From the NCBI GenBank assembly GCA_022661535.1, contig JAKULF010000010.1:1302001-1366000 (forward strand): a DNA stretch of 64,000 nucleotides, in the 5' to 3' direction. The DNA comes from Eutypa lata (lineage: Eukaryota > Ascomycota > Sordariomycetes > Xylariales > Diatrypaceae). The notes beneath the pieces were generated by a model. The model saw only the letters and a program-made list of their open reading frames with translations, was not told the origin of the DNA and did no database searches. Numbering within the stretch: position 1 is the first letter of the stretch; the number at the start of each line of letters is the position of its first letter. The position numbers and the translations under genes are program-made. Below, piece after piece: positions 25,223 through 37,549 of the stretch.

Positions 25223-26484
25223 ATGTCTCGGACTCCCACCCCAAACACTGCCTCCCATGGCGACCATTATTCTACTCACACTTGCAACCTAACATACTAC
25301 TTGTGCAAAGACTTACTTGACTCCAACATTGTTGCATCACTATCCGAGAAGAAACATACTGCATCCAACTCTGCCAAAGGTAAACATCCCTCCCACCTAT
25401 CTATTCCAATGCAACCTTTTGTTTACCCTACCACTTGATACTTACACTTCAATTTTCTTTTCCTAGAAAACATACAACCAACACAACACAACAGCTTCGG
25501 GAGCTGAGACACGCATCCAATCAATTGGTAACCACAGTAAGTCCTTCCTCCAAACATTTCTGCATGACTTGACTACCCAGGTAAAGTAAACACTGCAAAT
25601 ATGTTCGAACTTCTAACGCTTTCCATCCCCGCCCTTCTCTCCAGTCACCTTGCTGTCCTGCACAGCTAAGCTACCTACCTACCTACCCACCCACCATCTC
25701 GTCAATCTCCAATTTGCCAAAAGCATCTTAGTCCGCCCTGCCCATTGACAGCAAAAGCATTCACTCCCTCTTCCTTCCTTCCTTGCACCTCATCTCGTCC
25801 CGGTACGTACAGGGAAGCCGGCACCCAAGGGAAGTACGATTTACAAGCCCCGCACTATGCAGAACTCCAGCGCCCTACGGGGCTGCACAATGGCTCTTCT
25901 GCGCGGGGCGACTTTGCTCACCACGTGTCAGTCAAGCGTGCCTCTTCCATCGAAAGCACTGCATTTTGCATCGCGGTGGTGATTTAATGTATCATGGAAA
26001 ACTGCGGGGGTCGTGCCGAACTCGGAAAGGACATTTATGATTTGAGGCCTGGTTGGTTGGCTGGGGGAACTATGTTTTCTTGTTTGTTTGATGCGGTGGT
26101 GGTTGGTTTCTACGTTGCCTAGGCTTTTTTGCGAGTTTCGACACCGAGAGATACAAGACATTGTTGGCTAAAGCGCAAGCATCTCAAGAGGTATGTTTTT
26201 ATCACCCACCCGACTTCGATTTTTCTTTCATCTGACTTCACTGCTAACTAGAGAGTAGGATATCGGCCTACAAAGCCATTTCCACCACACCATTTCACAC
26301 GCACACTATCGAGTACTCCAGCGGAGACATCGGCAACATGGACAGAGATGCCACTGCGGCTTTTGGAATGATAGGAGGATACGGATTTGGGGACAGGGAA
26401 TTGGAGGAGCTAATGGGAATAGAGTGCCTGGGTTGGTCAGTAGACCACAGGACTTTGGAGGACAAGAGGATTAGAGCCTGGTAA
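25223..26484 (+). other. spliced transcription unit, small unknown protein(s)
   Basis: I do not recognise the product. A first exon, 25223-25379, starts MSRTPTPNTASHGDHYST and ends at a good GTAAAC donor. The acceptor TTTTCCTAG at 25,466 gives a second exon that stops at 25,507, a 65-aa product. Further downstream are more splice-like signals: GTAAGT at about 25,530, several CAG acceptors, then an open segment near 26,126-26,191 ending in GTATGT, and CTAACTAGAGAGTAG at about 26,260. A last open segment carries MDRDATAAFGMIGGYGFG and stops at 26,484. The open segments are not in one continuous frame under any splice combination I could settle. It could be one multi-exon gene with a wrong exon in my model, a short-protein gene with a long 3' region, or a non-coding RNA. 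Confidence 0.35.
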
Positions 26485-28207
26485 TGGCTGCTGATAGGTC
26501 TTAGGACTTGGGATATTAGGAGTTGTTTTGGAGGAATAGCAGCAGGAATTGCTTCTGGGGGAGGATCACAAAAAAAAAAGGGGGAAAAACACACACAAAC
26601 ATAAACTACATACAGACACATTCACATACATACGAATGTACTAGCAAAAAGTCTTGGTACTACCTACAATTCAGACCAAGTACTAAACACACTACATACA
26701 TACATACAAACACACCAATGCAACTGCTAGTTACTACATACATACCAACCTGAAGTAATCTTATCTCGTGTGTAGGTACTGTACCTATTGTGTTGTCTAT
26801 CTGCGTCCTCAGGTTAGGTAGCGAGAACATGTGCTTGCATACCTAAGTACCTACCTACCTAGGTATGTATGTAGGTAAGTAACATTGCCAAACCCCTGCG
26901 TTATTGAATGCAGATGAACGACAGTGATGAATTGATTAGATTTTATGTCTACTTTTCTCTGTAGTACTCGCTACCATCCATTAGATGCAACATGCGCTGC
27001 CTGTAATACCTACCTACCACCTAACTATGGATGTCATTGTCATGCTTCCTGAGAGACTAGTTAGCTCTATAGACTGACTGACTGGCTGAAGTGGCGGTTT
27101 AGTTTCTTGGAGAGGGAAGATCCTGTAATTATATCCACCCCCTATCTTTTTGGTTAAGAGTAGAGAGGCAGGCCTGGTTTCCCTAGGTAGGTAGCTCGGC
27201 TCAGCTCAGCTGGCTATCATGGATATGCGCTGGGCTCGTGGGGTGAAGGTGGGAAACGGAGATGGAGATGGTTGTCAGTACCTCCCTAGTTCCAACACAT
27301 ATGCAAATACGTACGTACACATTCTATCCAAAGTATGTAGTTGGACACCACCTAACTAGCACAACGATAGACTGTTTGTATACTTCAATCAGAGGGGGAT
27401 GTCTTGACTGCATAACTAGAGTTCGCAAGTCAATATCATCGTATTTACTCAATCATACATGACTACTACGTAGCTACTTAGTAGCTAGCTATGCAGGCTA
27501 GTAATTAATTGAATTGTCCCTTTCCCTCCCCCCTTACTTTTTTTGGTGCAAACCCCTTATGTCGAAATGGAACGCCGTTCACCAGTTCATCCGTCCATCC
27601 GTCCGTCCGTTCTCCAGTCCAGTTCGGGTATAATAACAGTAAATAACAAGAATCACAGACGTTATTGTTGCCGAGAGCCAGGCTAGGCCCGGTCCAATGG
27701 TGAATGAGAAGAAGAAAAAATGAGAAAGATCAACCATTAGAACATCCGTCGTCTTCTTTGCGATATGCACGAGCTCCTTAGCTGTTCAACCTAGCTATTC
27801 ATCCATCCACACACGCAATAGATCGAGTTATTGTTCAGCCTGCCTGTCAACACACTTCTAACGTATGTATACCAAGGACCTAATTATGCAAGTCTTCCCC
27901 CATCTTCTTGCCTGCTCTTAGCCTCCTAACTCAGGTTCCTTTTTTGTAGGAACGCTTTTCTGGTAGGTAAAAAGCACACCACTGGAGCAGGAAAGAACGA
28001 GCCCATGACGAATGTGAATCATCATCTATGTCCTTCAGGCCGTGTCGTCGTGGTCTTTCTATGTGAAGTCGACACCGCCGTTGCCGCCGAAGACCTAGAA
28101 CTAGAACCCGTAGTAGTAGCCAGCATCGGCACTAGCGGTGGCTTGAACCGGTCGATAGGCCTCTTCCAACCGTCTAGAGCTGGTGCTGAGGTCGCCGCGT
28201 CCTTCTC
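26485..28207. other. intergenic region
   Basis: No gene seen. It contains several ACAT/TACC-type short tandems, including TACCTACCTAGGTAGGTATG words near 26,850, and the 3' flank of the Shg1-type gene. Confidence 0.55.
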
Positions 28208-31200
28208 CTAGCGTGGACTGCGGCTTCGCCTACGACTGCGGCTCCGTTCGCGCCGGCTGTCTCGTACGCCCCTGTCCCTGTCCCTGTCCCTATCTCTGTC
28301 CCTGTCTCTAGTATCCCGTCGAGATTCCGTACTGCGGTCCCGGCGGCTGCGGCGGTCCCTGTCCCTGTCTCTATCCCTATCCCTATCCCTGTCTCGATGC
28401 GTGTCTCTCGACCTGTCGCGATCACGGTCTCGCTCGCGGTATTTGTCCGTGGTGGTGGTGGTGCTGGGTCGGTGCGAGTCTCTCCTCCGATCTCTATCAC
28501 CGCGGTCCCTATCCCTATCCCTGTCCACAACCGTATCTCTGTCCCGAGACCGGCGGCGTTCCCTAGTCTCACGGTCGACGTCGCGGGTTCTATCTTTGCT
28601 GCGACTCCGGTCACGATCGGCACGGCGGCGACTGCGGCTTCTGCTGCGGCTGCTATGACGCCGTTTGGTCTCGTCCTTGTCGCGCGGTTGTTCCTTGTCG
28701 CCGCGGTCCCTATCCTTCGTCCTGTCGCGGTCATTCGGCCGGTAGCGATCAATCTCATCCAAGGTGTATGTAGGTCGCCTGTTGACCTCTGGCGAACGGT
28801 CACCGACGCTACGCTTGTCGTCGAGGCCTGGAATGGGGAGGCCCTTCTCGCGTGCTTCACGCTGTGCAGCTAAATAGGCCTTGGCTTCCTGCTCGCGCTT
28901 CTTAATCTCTCCCTGCTTCCAGGCCTCTGCGTCGCTGATGTCGGTGGTTCGTGGGGAGCGGGAGCGACTCTTGCGATCACGCACACGTTCTTTATCCTTA
29001 TCCTTGTCCCGTTCTCGCTCCCGCTCGCGGCCTCGATGATTTTCCCTGTCTTTGCTAGCGGCTCTCTTGGTAGATCGGCTGCGCTCTCGGCGGTCACGTA
29101 AGCGGGAGCGGCTTCTATCTCGTCTTTCTACCCTAGGCCGAGGTGAGCGGGACCTTTCCCGTCGATCGTCACGGCGAGCACGCGACCGGCTTCGGTCACG
29201 CTTGTCTCGATCATCTCCTGCACGTGATCGACTAGGGTCGCGGCGACCAGGCCTGTATTCGTCTCGGGTAAGGCTCGGTTCTACCCGTTCAGGCCTTGTC
29301 CTAGATCTGCTTCTTTCATGGCGGTCTCGATCGGGGCGTGCGTGCGAGTCTCTACGATCTCCTGGTCTGTAATGATCCCTCTCTCTATGGGCGTCTCTCT
29401 CACGATCTCGATCCCGATCCCGATCCCGATCACCGCGATCTCTGTCTCTATCCCGATCTCTGTCGCGATCTTTGTCCCGGTCTTTGTCCCGGTCCTTGTC
29501 ACGCTCACGCTCACGCTCACGTTCGCGCTCACGATCCCGGTCTCGATTTCTTGAGCGGCTACGGTCCTTCCGTTCCGATCGATGTTGGGATTTGCTCCTG
29601 TCTCTTTTCTCGGATTGGACGACAGAACTGGTGGGATTTCCGTGAACATGATGTTTCCGGTCGTCATCTACACCACGAGGCCGATCGTGGTGCTTGGACG
29701 ACGGTGCAGGACTAGCTCGTCGTTCTTCCTTCGGCTTTGCGTCTTTGGTGACCTTGACTTCCTTGACTTCACTAGGCTCGAGAGATTGAGTCTTGGCCTC
29801 CTTGGTCGGCTTGGGGTCTTTGACTTCTTTTGATTCCTTCACTTCCTTTGCCGAATCTTTCGAGTCGGACTTCGCAAGTTCGGGCACCTTTTTACTGTCA
29901 GAGGCTTTGATCGGCTCTCGTCGGATAGGTTGAATAGCTGATGCAGGCTTGATCCTTCTAGGGGGTGGCGCAAGAGCTTCATCAATTTCCATCTCCGGTG
30001 GCTTCGTTTCGCTACTCTTATTGCTCTCACGCAGTAGGTCAGCAAGTGCTTCCTGCTCAAGCCTTTCGTGCTCTTCCTTCGTGAGCTGCTTCTTGACTGG
30101 ATTGGTAGCGCCTCGTTCTCGATCACCTCTGGATCGATCGCGTCGTCGTCGCTCTTTGCTGTCTCGGCGCCGGCTACGATCACGCTCACGGTCGCGACCA
30201 CGGTCTCTGTCTCTATCTCGATCCTTGTCCCTATCTCTTTCTCTTTCCCTTTCCCTATCTCGGTCACGGTCGCGATGTCGTGATCTCTCCCTCTCCCTGG
30301 ATTTGGATCGGTGACGGTCTCTTTCACGATCTCTTTCGCGCTCTCGTTCTCTAGCACGTCGGCGCTCCTCTCTCTCTTTCTCGCGCTCGCGCTCACGTTC
30401 CTCTTCTCGCTTTTCACGCTCGCGGCGTCGAGCATCTCGCTCTTCTTTACGCTTAGCCTCGGCCTTTTCTAATTCGCGTTCGTGCTTCTTGCGTTCCTCC
30501 CGTTCAATCTTGCGTTTTTCCTCTAGAATCTGCTCTTCCTTCTCCCTCAGCACGCGACGGAGCCGCTCGCGATCACCCAGGCGGCGAGATGACTCGATTG
30601 CATATTCCTCGTCGGTCTTCGAGCCGCGAACGCGCTCAGCTTCTGCTGCTTCGGCGCCAATCTCGGCCTCGCGTAGCTGTCGGATGCGGGCCTCGATAGC
30701 GCGAACGTCGATCAGCTCATCAATCACCTCCTCGGCCTTCTGATAGACACCAGATCTGTCGAGAGCACCATCTATAAGCGCGGCACCTTTGCGACGATCA
30801 ATGGAGAGTAGCTGAGCAGGATTGCGTTCTACTTCTTGTTCGGCGACTTGGAGAATGGATTTTGTGACTTGAGCTTCGTAATCCTGTAGTAAGAAATCTG
30901 TTATTAGGCAAAGAGTCGCATAAGAAATGCTAGGAAGGGCTCTCCAGAGAATAGGGTATGGGTTAGACGTACACTCGCTTCGAATTGCTCCCAGATCTGC
31001 TTGCGGATCGCATCGTAGCCACCCTTCTTCTTGAAGCTATGGGCTAGTCCATCAATGGCAGACCGAGTAGCAGATGATAGCGGCAATTCGGAGGCTTTAA
31101 ATTTTCGAGGTGCAATGGACAGATCTCCAGTCGCCGGTAGAGATGCAGTCACGGGCACAGTCGCGGGCGCAGGCTCTGCGGAAGGCATGCTGAGAGTTGC

Positions 31201-31209
31201 TGAAGCCAT
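28208..31209 (-). CDS. SHG1: Shg1/BOD1-type COMPASS component with RS-rich tail
   Basis: Exons 31209-30973 and 30883-28208, joined across an 89-nt GTACGT...CAG intron, give 970 aa. Residues about 40-150 match the Shg1 (BOD1/COMPASS) domain. LAHSFKKKGGYDAIRKQIWE is followed across the splice by DYEAQVTKSILQVAEQEVER and a segment ending GAALIDGALDRSGVY. Yeast Shg1 is a subunit of the Set1 H3K4 methyltransferase complex. After the domain comes a long charged coiled-coil-like stretch (repeated RE/KE), then hundreds of residues of RD, RE, RS and DR dipeptides, ending RRRSRSPR. This tail resembles SR-type splicing proteins and makes the protein several times longer than yeast Shg1. The start is the first ATG of the open exon. 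Long frames on the other strand here are shadows of the repeats. Confidence 0.8.
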
Positions 31210-31890
31210 TCGGCCTCGCAAGGGGGGTTCTTAAACTGAGAAAGAGATTCTCATATGAAATTATCTGGAAATGCGATGAAGAAATGGTAGGGGTTGCATT
31301 GAAAAGAATGGCGATCTTATTCTGCTTAAGTTGAAGTTGAAGTTGAAGTCCTGATGGAAACACAGGCAGAATTAACGTTGAAGAAGAGAGGGAGAGTGAA
31401 ACAAAACTTGGTTCATTGGAAGAAAGTGTAAAATGCCATTTCGATATAATTTGGGGGTCATTTCAATTGGTTGAACGCGTTTGCCATTTCATTTGGGCAT
31501 GAGGAAGCAGCAGCAATCCCTGCTAATAGCGTGCTTTCCAATTTGGAGTGGGCCAGCCAGGGGGTGGTGCATTAATCTGATTAACTAAATACAGCTTAGG
31601 TCGACAACTATCAAAAGACGGTAGAACTGCGGTAGAATTTGTGAATGCAAGTGGGGATGTACTTCATAGGCGCTAGTGAAGCTTCCATTCATCTGCTCTG
31701 GATTGTCAATTCGACTTCATCTCAGAGGAAGCAACGAGGGATCAATCACCAACACTACCACGACCACCAACACTTGACGCTCGATCAATTTACGCGTGGC
31801 CAACCCCCGACGGGTGTAAAGCGTATACAAAATCAGCCTAGTGAGGCGCAATCCATCTACCCGCCCGACTCCGACCAATTCACATTCACA
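31210..31890. promoter_or_regulatory. shared upstream region of SHG1-type and complex I genes
   Basis: A 0.7-kb divergent promoter region. It contains an ACGCGT word at 31,475-31,480, an MCB-like core that occurs by chance about every 4 kb, and short GAAGTT direct repeats near 31,330. No other feature was seen. Confidence 0.4.
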
Positions 31891-32305
31891 ATGGTGTCCC
31901 GAGTTCTTTTCTGGTCCGGCTTCGGTATGACTTTACTACCTACCTATCCACCTACCTATACCTACATGCCTATCTATATACACATATCGGCTACGGGGGA
32001 CTAAGGAAAATTCGGAAAGAAGCAACACGATGTGGGAAAAAACAGAAGGCTGACTACTAACTACTACTACAGGCGTCGCCGTGCGCTTCTGGCAGCTCGG
32101 CCTCGAGATGCGACCCTGGTTCAACCGGGGCTCGCTATGGGCGTACCCGGTCTTCGCCGGCGTCGGCGCGAGCTTCGGGTACTGGCTCCAGGGGGTCGAC
32201 GAGCGGCAGGCGGCCGTGCTCGAGGACCGGAAGCAGACCATTCTCGAGAAGCGGGCGCGGAGGGCCGCGAGGGAGGGCGCTGCTGGTAGCGGAGAGACCG
32301 CGTGA
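31891..32305 (+). CDS. small NADH:ubiquinone oxidoreductase accessory subunit (14 kDa-type)
   Basis: Exons 31891-31924 and 32073-32305, joined across a 148-nt GTATGA...CAG intron, give 88 aa. The product begins MVSRVLFWSGFG and continues RFWQLGLEMRPWFNRGSLWA, then a membrane-spanning stretch with GASFGYWLQGV and a basic, charged C-terminal helix. This small single-pass protein matches, from memory, the fungal complex I 14-kDa/NUXM-type accessory subunit of the mitochondrial inner membrane. The identification rests on motif recall, not alignment. The short first exon followed by an intron is required to keep the frame. Confidence 0.65.
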
Positions 32306-32854
32306 GAAAAAGGAAATGTGGGGGGTATGAAAGAAAACCAGATTCAAAGAAAGATGAAGGGAAGGGGGGAGGCAATGGTGGCAGTGGTGGTGGTGATGCA
32401 CTTGATGGAGGGAGGGCCGAATGTTGCAGAGTGTACATTTCAAGATCATCCATCGGAAAGCATGGATGGATATCCGTGAATAGAAGGAAGGTCACAGAAC
32501 CAGGCATATTAAAAAAAAGAAATCAAGAATCATCTACAGCAGAACATTCTCATTTTCTTCCTTTTTTTCTCCTTGTTTGTCATAGCATTATGATGCTCAT
32601 TGATTAGACGCTAGTTACCTCGCAGAGGTTTACAATGGCCGAAGATCCCTTCCATCTATAATAGAGCACTAAGAGTACATGCATGTCCACGCCTGTGTCT
32701 AAAAAGCCCACGCCACTCCATTCCATACCATGCAAAGTTAACGAACCAGACGACGGCAAGCCAACGCAATTACCAGGTCATTATCAATCACCCCCGCAAG
32801 TTCTGGACTATCTATCTTCCCATTCCGCCACGGGAGCTCGAGAGTTACCCCCCT

Positions 32855-34391
32855 CTAGTTGGACTCCTCGAGCTTCCGCAGCAAATCCGGCACGGAAGTG
32901 GGCTGCACGCTGCCCAGTTCCGTTATAATTAGTGATAAGTACTTGTCGGGCGTGGTGTCGTACAGCAATCGAAACGCCGTCGCTGAGCTCCTTTCCGGGT
33001 CAATCTCGTTGTACGTGAGTGAATCTGTAGCAACTCGCTCGGTGATATTGATCGTTTCGCAGAGCACAAACGCCTGCTTGCCGAGCTTGTTGGCTAGAAT
33101 AGCCACGTCGCAATTCCCGCATGGCGCATACATGGATCCGTTGTTGAACATTGCCTCAGCACCCAGTATAATGGTAGTGGCCTCCTGTATATGAGTTCGA
33201 AGCCCACCAAAATCACCGCAATACGTGACCGGGATTCCCTCTGCCGCCAATGTTTTCGCCAATATCTGCCCTTTCTTTTCATACGGCTCATCTATTACGA
33301 TGACGGAGAACTTTCTTCCAATTCTCGTATAGGCGTGAATAATGGCTCGCTCCACACTGCTATTCCGCCCGAATGTTAACACCCTAGCGCCATCGTCGAT
33401 CCGAAGTGCACCCTTCTGTGTGATAACTAGGTTGGCGATATTGATGCGTTCTTGTATGAAATTGTCGATGCTATCGCACAGCTCCTTCTTTGCATCATGT
33501 TCGGCAACATCAGGGTCGATCTTGCTAACCTGTAACTTCAACCACCTGATAGCGTTTCCCATGGCGAAACACATTGGACGACATGCGATAAGATAGTCGA
33601 TTTGCGGATTCAGGACATGTGGGGTGAGATGGCGTGCGAGAGTGTTGCCTGGAGGCGTAGTGTATGAATCGATGACCTAATTATCAACTGTGAGCCCAAC
33701 TAGAATATTTTATGCGATTACTGAATTCTTTGCTCGTATGCATCCTTACCTTCTTAAATGCTAAGAGAGTAGCCTTCAACCGGGCGATACTCTCGTCGAG
33801 GGCAAAAGTGGCCATTTGTTGACCGAGGGCTAGCATAGCTGGGTGTACATCCTTGTCTGCTTGGGTCATGGGTATCCGTTTTGCCATAGAGAGGTGACTA
33901 AAACATTCAGGTATCGTGAACTTAGGCTCAGGACTAGATATAGGCGCAGATCCCTTAGATGCTGCAGCCTTATTTGTAGCACTGGAGCTGTCTTGTTTTC
34001 CCTTGGATTTATTCCCTTTGACCTCACCAGCTGATGGACCTAATTGTCCTGGTGAAGAGGAAACGGCAGCTTCACCTTTTGCTGTTTCCTTTGTGGACTT
34101 GACTTGTGCACGTCTTGCGGCCTTTTCCGCCTTGGCCTTTGCCTTCAATTCTGCGCCTGAAAGCTTTTTGGGCGCGGCTGATTCTTCTGTTGCAGCAGCG
34201 GCATCCGGTGCCTTCTGTACTGCCTTTTCATCGTTTTCCTTCTTAGGAGGGGCATCCGCCGGCTTAGGAGGGGCTTGCGGCTTGGGAGGGACTTGGGGTT
34301 TAGGTTTAGGAGGTGGTTGCGGCTTTGCAGGTTTTTCAGACTGTTGCTCTGCTGCTGCTGGGGCAGGCGCAAGATCTTGATCTGTGGCCAT
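32855..34391 (-). CDS. GCD2: translation initiation factor eIF2B delta subunit
   Basis: Exons 34391-33750 and 33676-32855, joined across a 73-nt GTAAGG...TAG intron, give 487 aa. The first 170 residues are low-complexity, with PPKP repeats followed by a lysine/alanine-rich helix. The C-terminal two thirds is the eIF2B alpha/beta/delta fold: IPECFSHLSMAKRI, then RPMCFAMGNAIRWLK, GARVLTFGRNSSVERAI, FSVIVIDEPYEKKGQ, ATTIILGAEAMFNNGSMY and VLCETINITERV. Together with eIF2B-epsilon, -gamma, -alpha and -beta it forms the guanine-nucleotide exchange factor for eIF2. The delta subunit belongs to the regulatory subcomplex that senses phosphorylated eIF2. It is convergent with the small complex I-type gene. 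Confidence 0.92.
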
Positions 34392-35374
34392 GGTTGTGGT
34401 TTTTCGCAGAACTCCAAGTCTTAAAAGATGTTGTCAATTTGAAGTATGCGACAATGTACAGTTCTTCTAGAAAAATCACCTAGTGAGAATAGCGCGTGAC
34501 TTCTGATGCCAGAAAGCCCGACTTGCAAGCTTCATGGGTTTGTCTCGCAACTAGAGATAGAGGGTGAAAAAAGAAGACTGGAATATTGAAGATATCCGAG
34601 TTGTTATTATTTCTTCTCAAATCTTTGAATATGAATTTGGTAGGATGAGATGGGTGGTGGTGTGGGATGTGCTTATTGAATAAAGTAAATCGCACCTTTT
34701 CAATTCAACTGCATTGAGTCATTGAACGTGGGGCAGCAGGGCAGCCCAGGGGAATTCTGCATATGGAGCCGCAGTCCATAAAAAAAAGATAAAAAGCTTG
34801 TGCACGGTCCATGTGTTGGGGCTAATCTAGGCAGTCTAGGCTAATGTATTTTATGTCAGCCCATCCACCACACAAACTACACACAGACACACCTGCGGGC
34901 ATTGTTACATCCATGATGATGCACTTGTGACGGGCGCCCAAAACACTTTTCACCGAAAACCCGATGAACCACAATTCTCCAGACCTACCTAACCTAACCC
35001 TCTCCTAGCTCCAGACCCCTCCATTTGGAAACAACCGGAGCCGTGTGGGGTTACCTGATCCTCCAGGTCTTGCCCAGCATGTTAGTTAAACCAAGCGATC
35101 GGATATTACGCCGGTAAACTCCAATACATCACCCCTCCCTCTGCGGGACAACGTCACTAGAATCAAGTAGTCGCTTTAGTTGTGGCGTGACAGGATTTAA
35201 TGGTTTCTTGTGTAAATAGCGATAGGATTTAGGTAGCTTGACTTCTTTTAACATATATTTATACTACTAAGGCCTCCTTGTCCTTGAATGCATTTCATCT
35301 AGTTTCCTCACCCCTATTCCATGTATAAGTCAATCGCATAGCCTAATAATATATATACCTAAAGTCTAACAACA
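34392..35374. other. intergenic region
   Basis: Divergent spacer between GCD2 and the dihydroxyacetone kinase gene. A TATATATA run near 35,349-35,356 lies about 20 nt upstream of the kinase start codon. No gene was seen. Confidence 0.6.
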
Positions 35375-37224
35375 ATGTCAGCCAAGCACTTCATCAACGA
35401 CCCCGCCGCTCTGGTAAACGCGGCCCTCCAAAGCCTAACGCTAACCAACCCCTCCGTAGCTCTCGACGCAGAGAACAAGGTCATCTACCAGCGACCTGAC
35501 AATGACACCTCAGCACCACCAAAAGTCTCCATCATCAGCGGCGGCGGCAGCGGCCACGAGCCGAGCTTCGGCGCTTTCGTTGGGCGCGGCCTCCTCGCCG
35601 CCGCCGTGGCAGGCACCATCTTCGCATCGCCGAGCACGGAGCAGATCCGCAAGGCGATTGCGTCGCGGGTCGACGCCCGCGCCGGCGTCCTCGTCACCGT
35701 CATGAACTATACGGGCGACGTGCTGAACTTCGGCGTGGCGGTCGAGCACGCCAAAGCCGCCGGCCTGCGCGTCGAGATGCTGGTCGTCGGCGATGACGTC
35801 GGTGTCGGCCGCGCCAAGGGTGGCAAAGTCGGCCGCAGGGGCATCGCCGGCACGGTGCTCGTGCACAAGATCGCCGGTGCGCTGGCGGCGCGCGGCGCAA
35901 GCCTCGAGGACGTCTATAAGGTTGCAAGGCTGACGGCAGGGAATCTCGTCAGTGTGGGCGCGAGCCTCGAGCACGTTCACGTGCCCGGGCGCGCACCGCC
36001 AGACCCGAAGTCCGCCGAGAGTTTGGCGCCGGGCGAGGTCGAGGTCGGCATGGGCATTCATAACGAGGCGGGGTCGGGGAGGGCCAAGGTCGAGCTCCCC
36101 GAGCTGGTGCGAACTATGCTGGCGCAGCTGTTGGACCAGAATGACAAGGACCGGGCTTTCCTCAATGTGAACTCGAATGAGGTCGTGCTGCTCGTCAATA
36201 ACCTGGGAGGTGTCAGCGCCTTGGAGCTGGGCGGTATCACCACCGAAGTCGTGACGCAGCTAGAGCAGCAATGGGGCGTTCGCCCCGTGCGGATCTTGAG
36301 CGGGACTTATATGACAAGCTTGAACGGGCTGGGCTTTAGCATCACTCTACTGAACGTGGTCAACACGGATATTGGTGGGCCGAGCATGATACAGCTGCTC
36401 GATGACCCTTGCGAAGCGACCGGTTGGTCAGCACCCATTTCGAAGAATACTTGGGAGGCAAAGAACACGGCAACAAGAGAAGATACGGCACAATCTGGGG
36501 ACGAGATCAAACCAAGCGGTCTTAAGTTCGATGCGACCACACTCAAAACTTCTCTCGCATCCGGTCTCCGAGCTATCATTGCAGCAGAGCCGGACGTCAC
36601 GAGATATGATACGGTAGTTGGGGATGGTGACTGCGGCATTGGCTTGAAACGTGGTGCTGAAGGTATGTTGTGTCCATTCGACATCATCAAAACGGGTTCG
36701 ATACTAACCACATGAATGAAGCTGTCCTTAAGCACTTAGAAGACAAGGCCCTAACGGGCGATGCTGTCGTCGACGTCGCGCAGATACTGCCGGTCGTGGA
36801 GACCTCCATGGACGGTACATCGGGAGCGCTGTTCTCCATCTTCCTAAGTGCTCTTGTCCACTCTCTTCGTGAGGAGTCGGCATCTGGTGACGCCTCACCT
36901 CAAGTATGGGCCGATGCTCTGAAGCGAAGCTGCGATGCGCTGGCGAAATATACGCCGGCACGACCTGGCGATCGCACGCTGGTGGATGCCCTATATCCCT
37001 TCGTCGAGGAGCTCGGGAAGACAGGCGATATCAGCAAGGCAGCGGAGGCTTCCAAGAATGCCGCTCTAGGGACTAAGGGAATGAAGGCATCTCTAGGCCG
37101 TGCTGTGTACGTTGGCGGCACCGGGTACGAAGAGGTTCCCGATCCCGGTGCTTGGGGTCTAGCTTGCTTCTTCCTGGGTCTGGCTGGCTTAAAGCCCGAG
37201 GAAGAAGGATGGGAAGCTATATGA
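35375..37224 (+). CDS. DAK1: dihydroxyacetone kinase (ATP-dependent, DhaK-DhaL fusion)
   Basis: Exons 35375-36662 and 36722-37224, joined across a 59-nt GTATGT...AAG intron, give 596 aa, the usual size of eukaryotic DAK. The N-terminal DhaK domain binds dihydroxyacetone through a covalent bond to a histidine, here about residue 229 in GIHNEAG. Other DhaK hallmarks are SGGGSGHEPSF and MNYTGDVLNFG. The C-terminal DhaL domain holds the ATP site, with acidic metal ligands in VVGDGDCGIGLKRGAE and the GTSGALFSIF loop. The enzyme phosphorylates dihydroxyacetone (and glyceraldehyde), feeding glycerol and formaldehyde-derived carbon into glycolysis and detoxifying dihydroxyacetone. The intron lies directly after the metal-binding loop. 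Confidence 0.95.
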
Positions 37225-37549
37225 ATTCCGTGTCACGTTTCTTTCGTATCTAGAAAATGCAATCAATGTATGGTAGTCGCGAAGAGCACATGTCATTTGG
37301 TGGTATATTCCTCATTTCCCATTTTCATGAATTGTTTTTGGCGTTTCCGTACGCCGCTCGCTGCTTCCTGGTATCAGCTGCCATTTATGTAGAAATCCAC
37401 AGAACTGCTCATTTAATATTCTGATCAACAAACCGGCTCTTCACAATCGTAGTACTCCTTTACTTGGTTGGTAATTACGTGTAGCCATCCTAGTCTATCG
37501 GGTTTCCAGTTGCCACTTTCTTACTCCTGCTCCTATTGTCTGAACCGTC

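Noticed and set aside
28397..30743. Several long plus-strand frames rich in Ser, Arg, Leu or Val
   Set aside because: They are shadows of the RD/RE/RS repeats of the Shg1-type gene on the other strand.
31475..31480. ACGCGT upstream of the Shg1-type gene as an MCB
   Set aside because: A single six-base palindrome is expected about every 4 kb by chance and nothing else in the promoter supports it.
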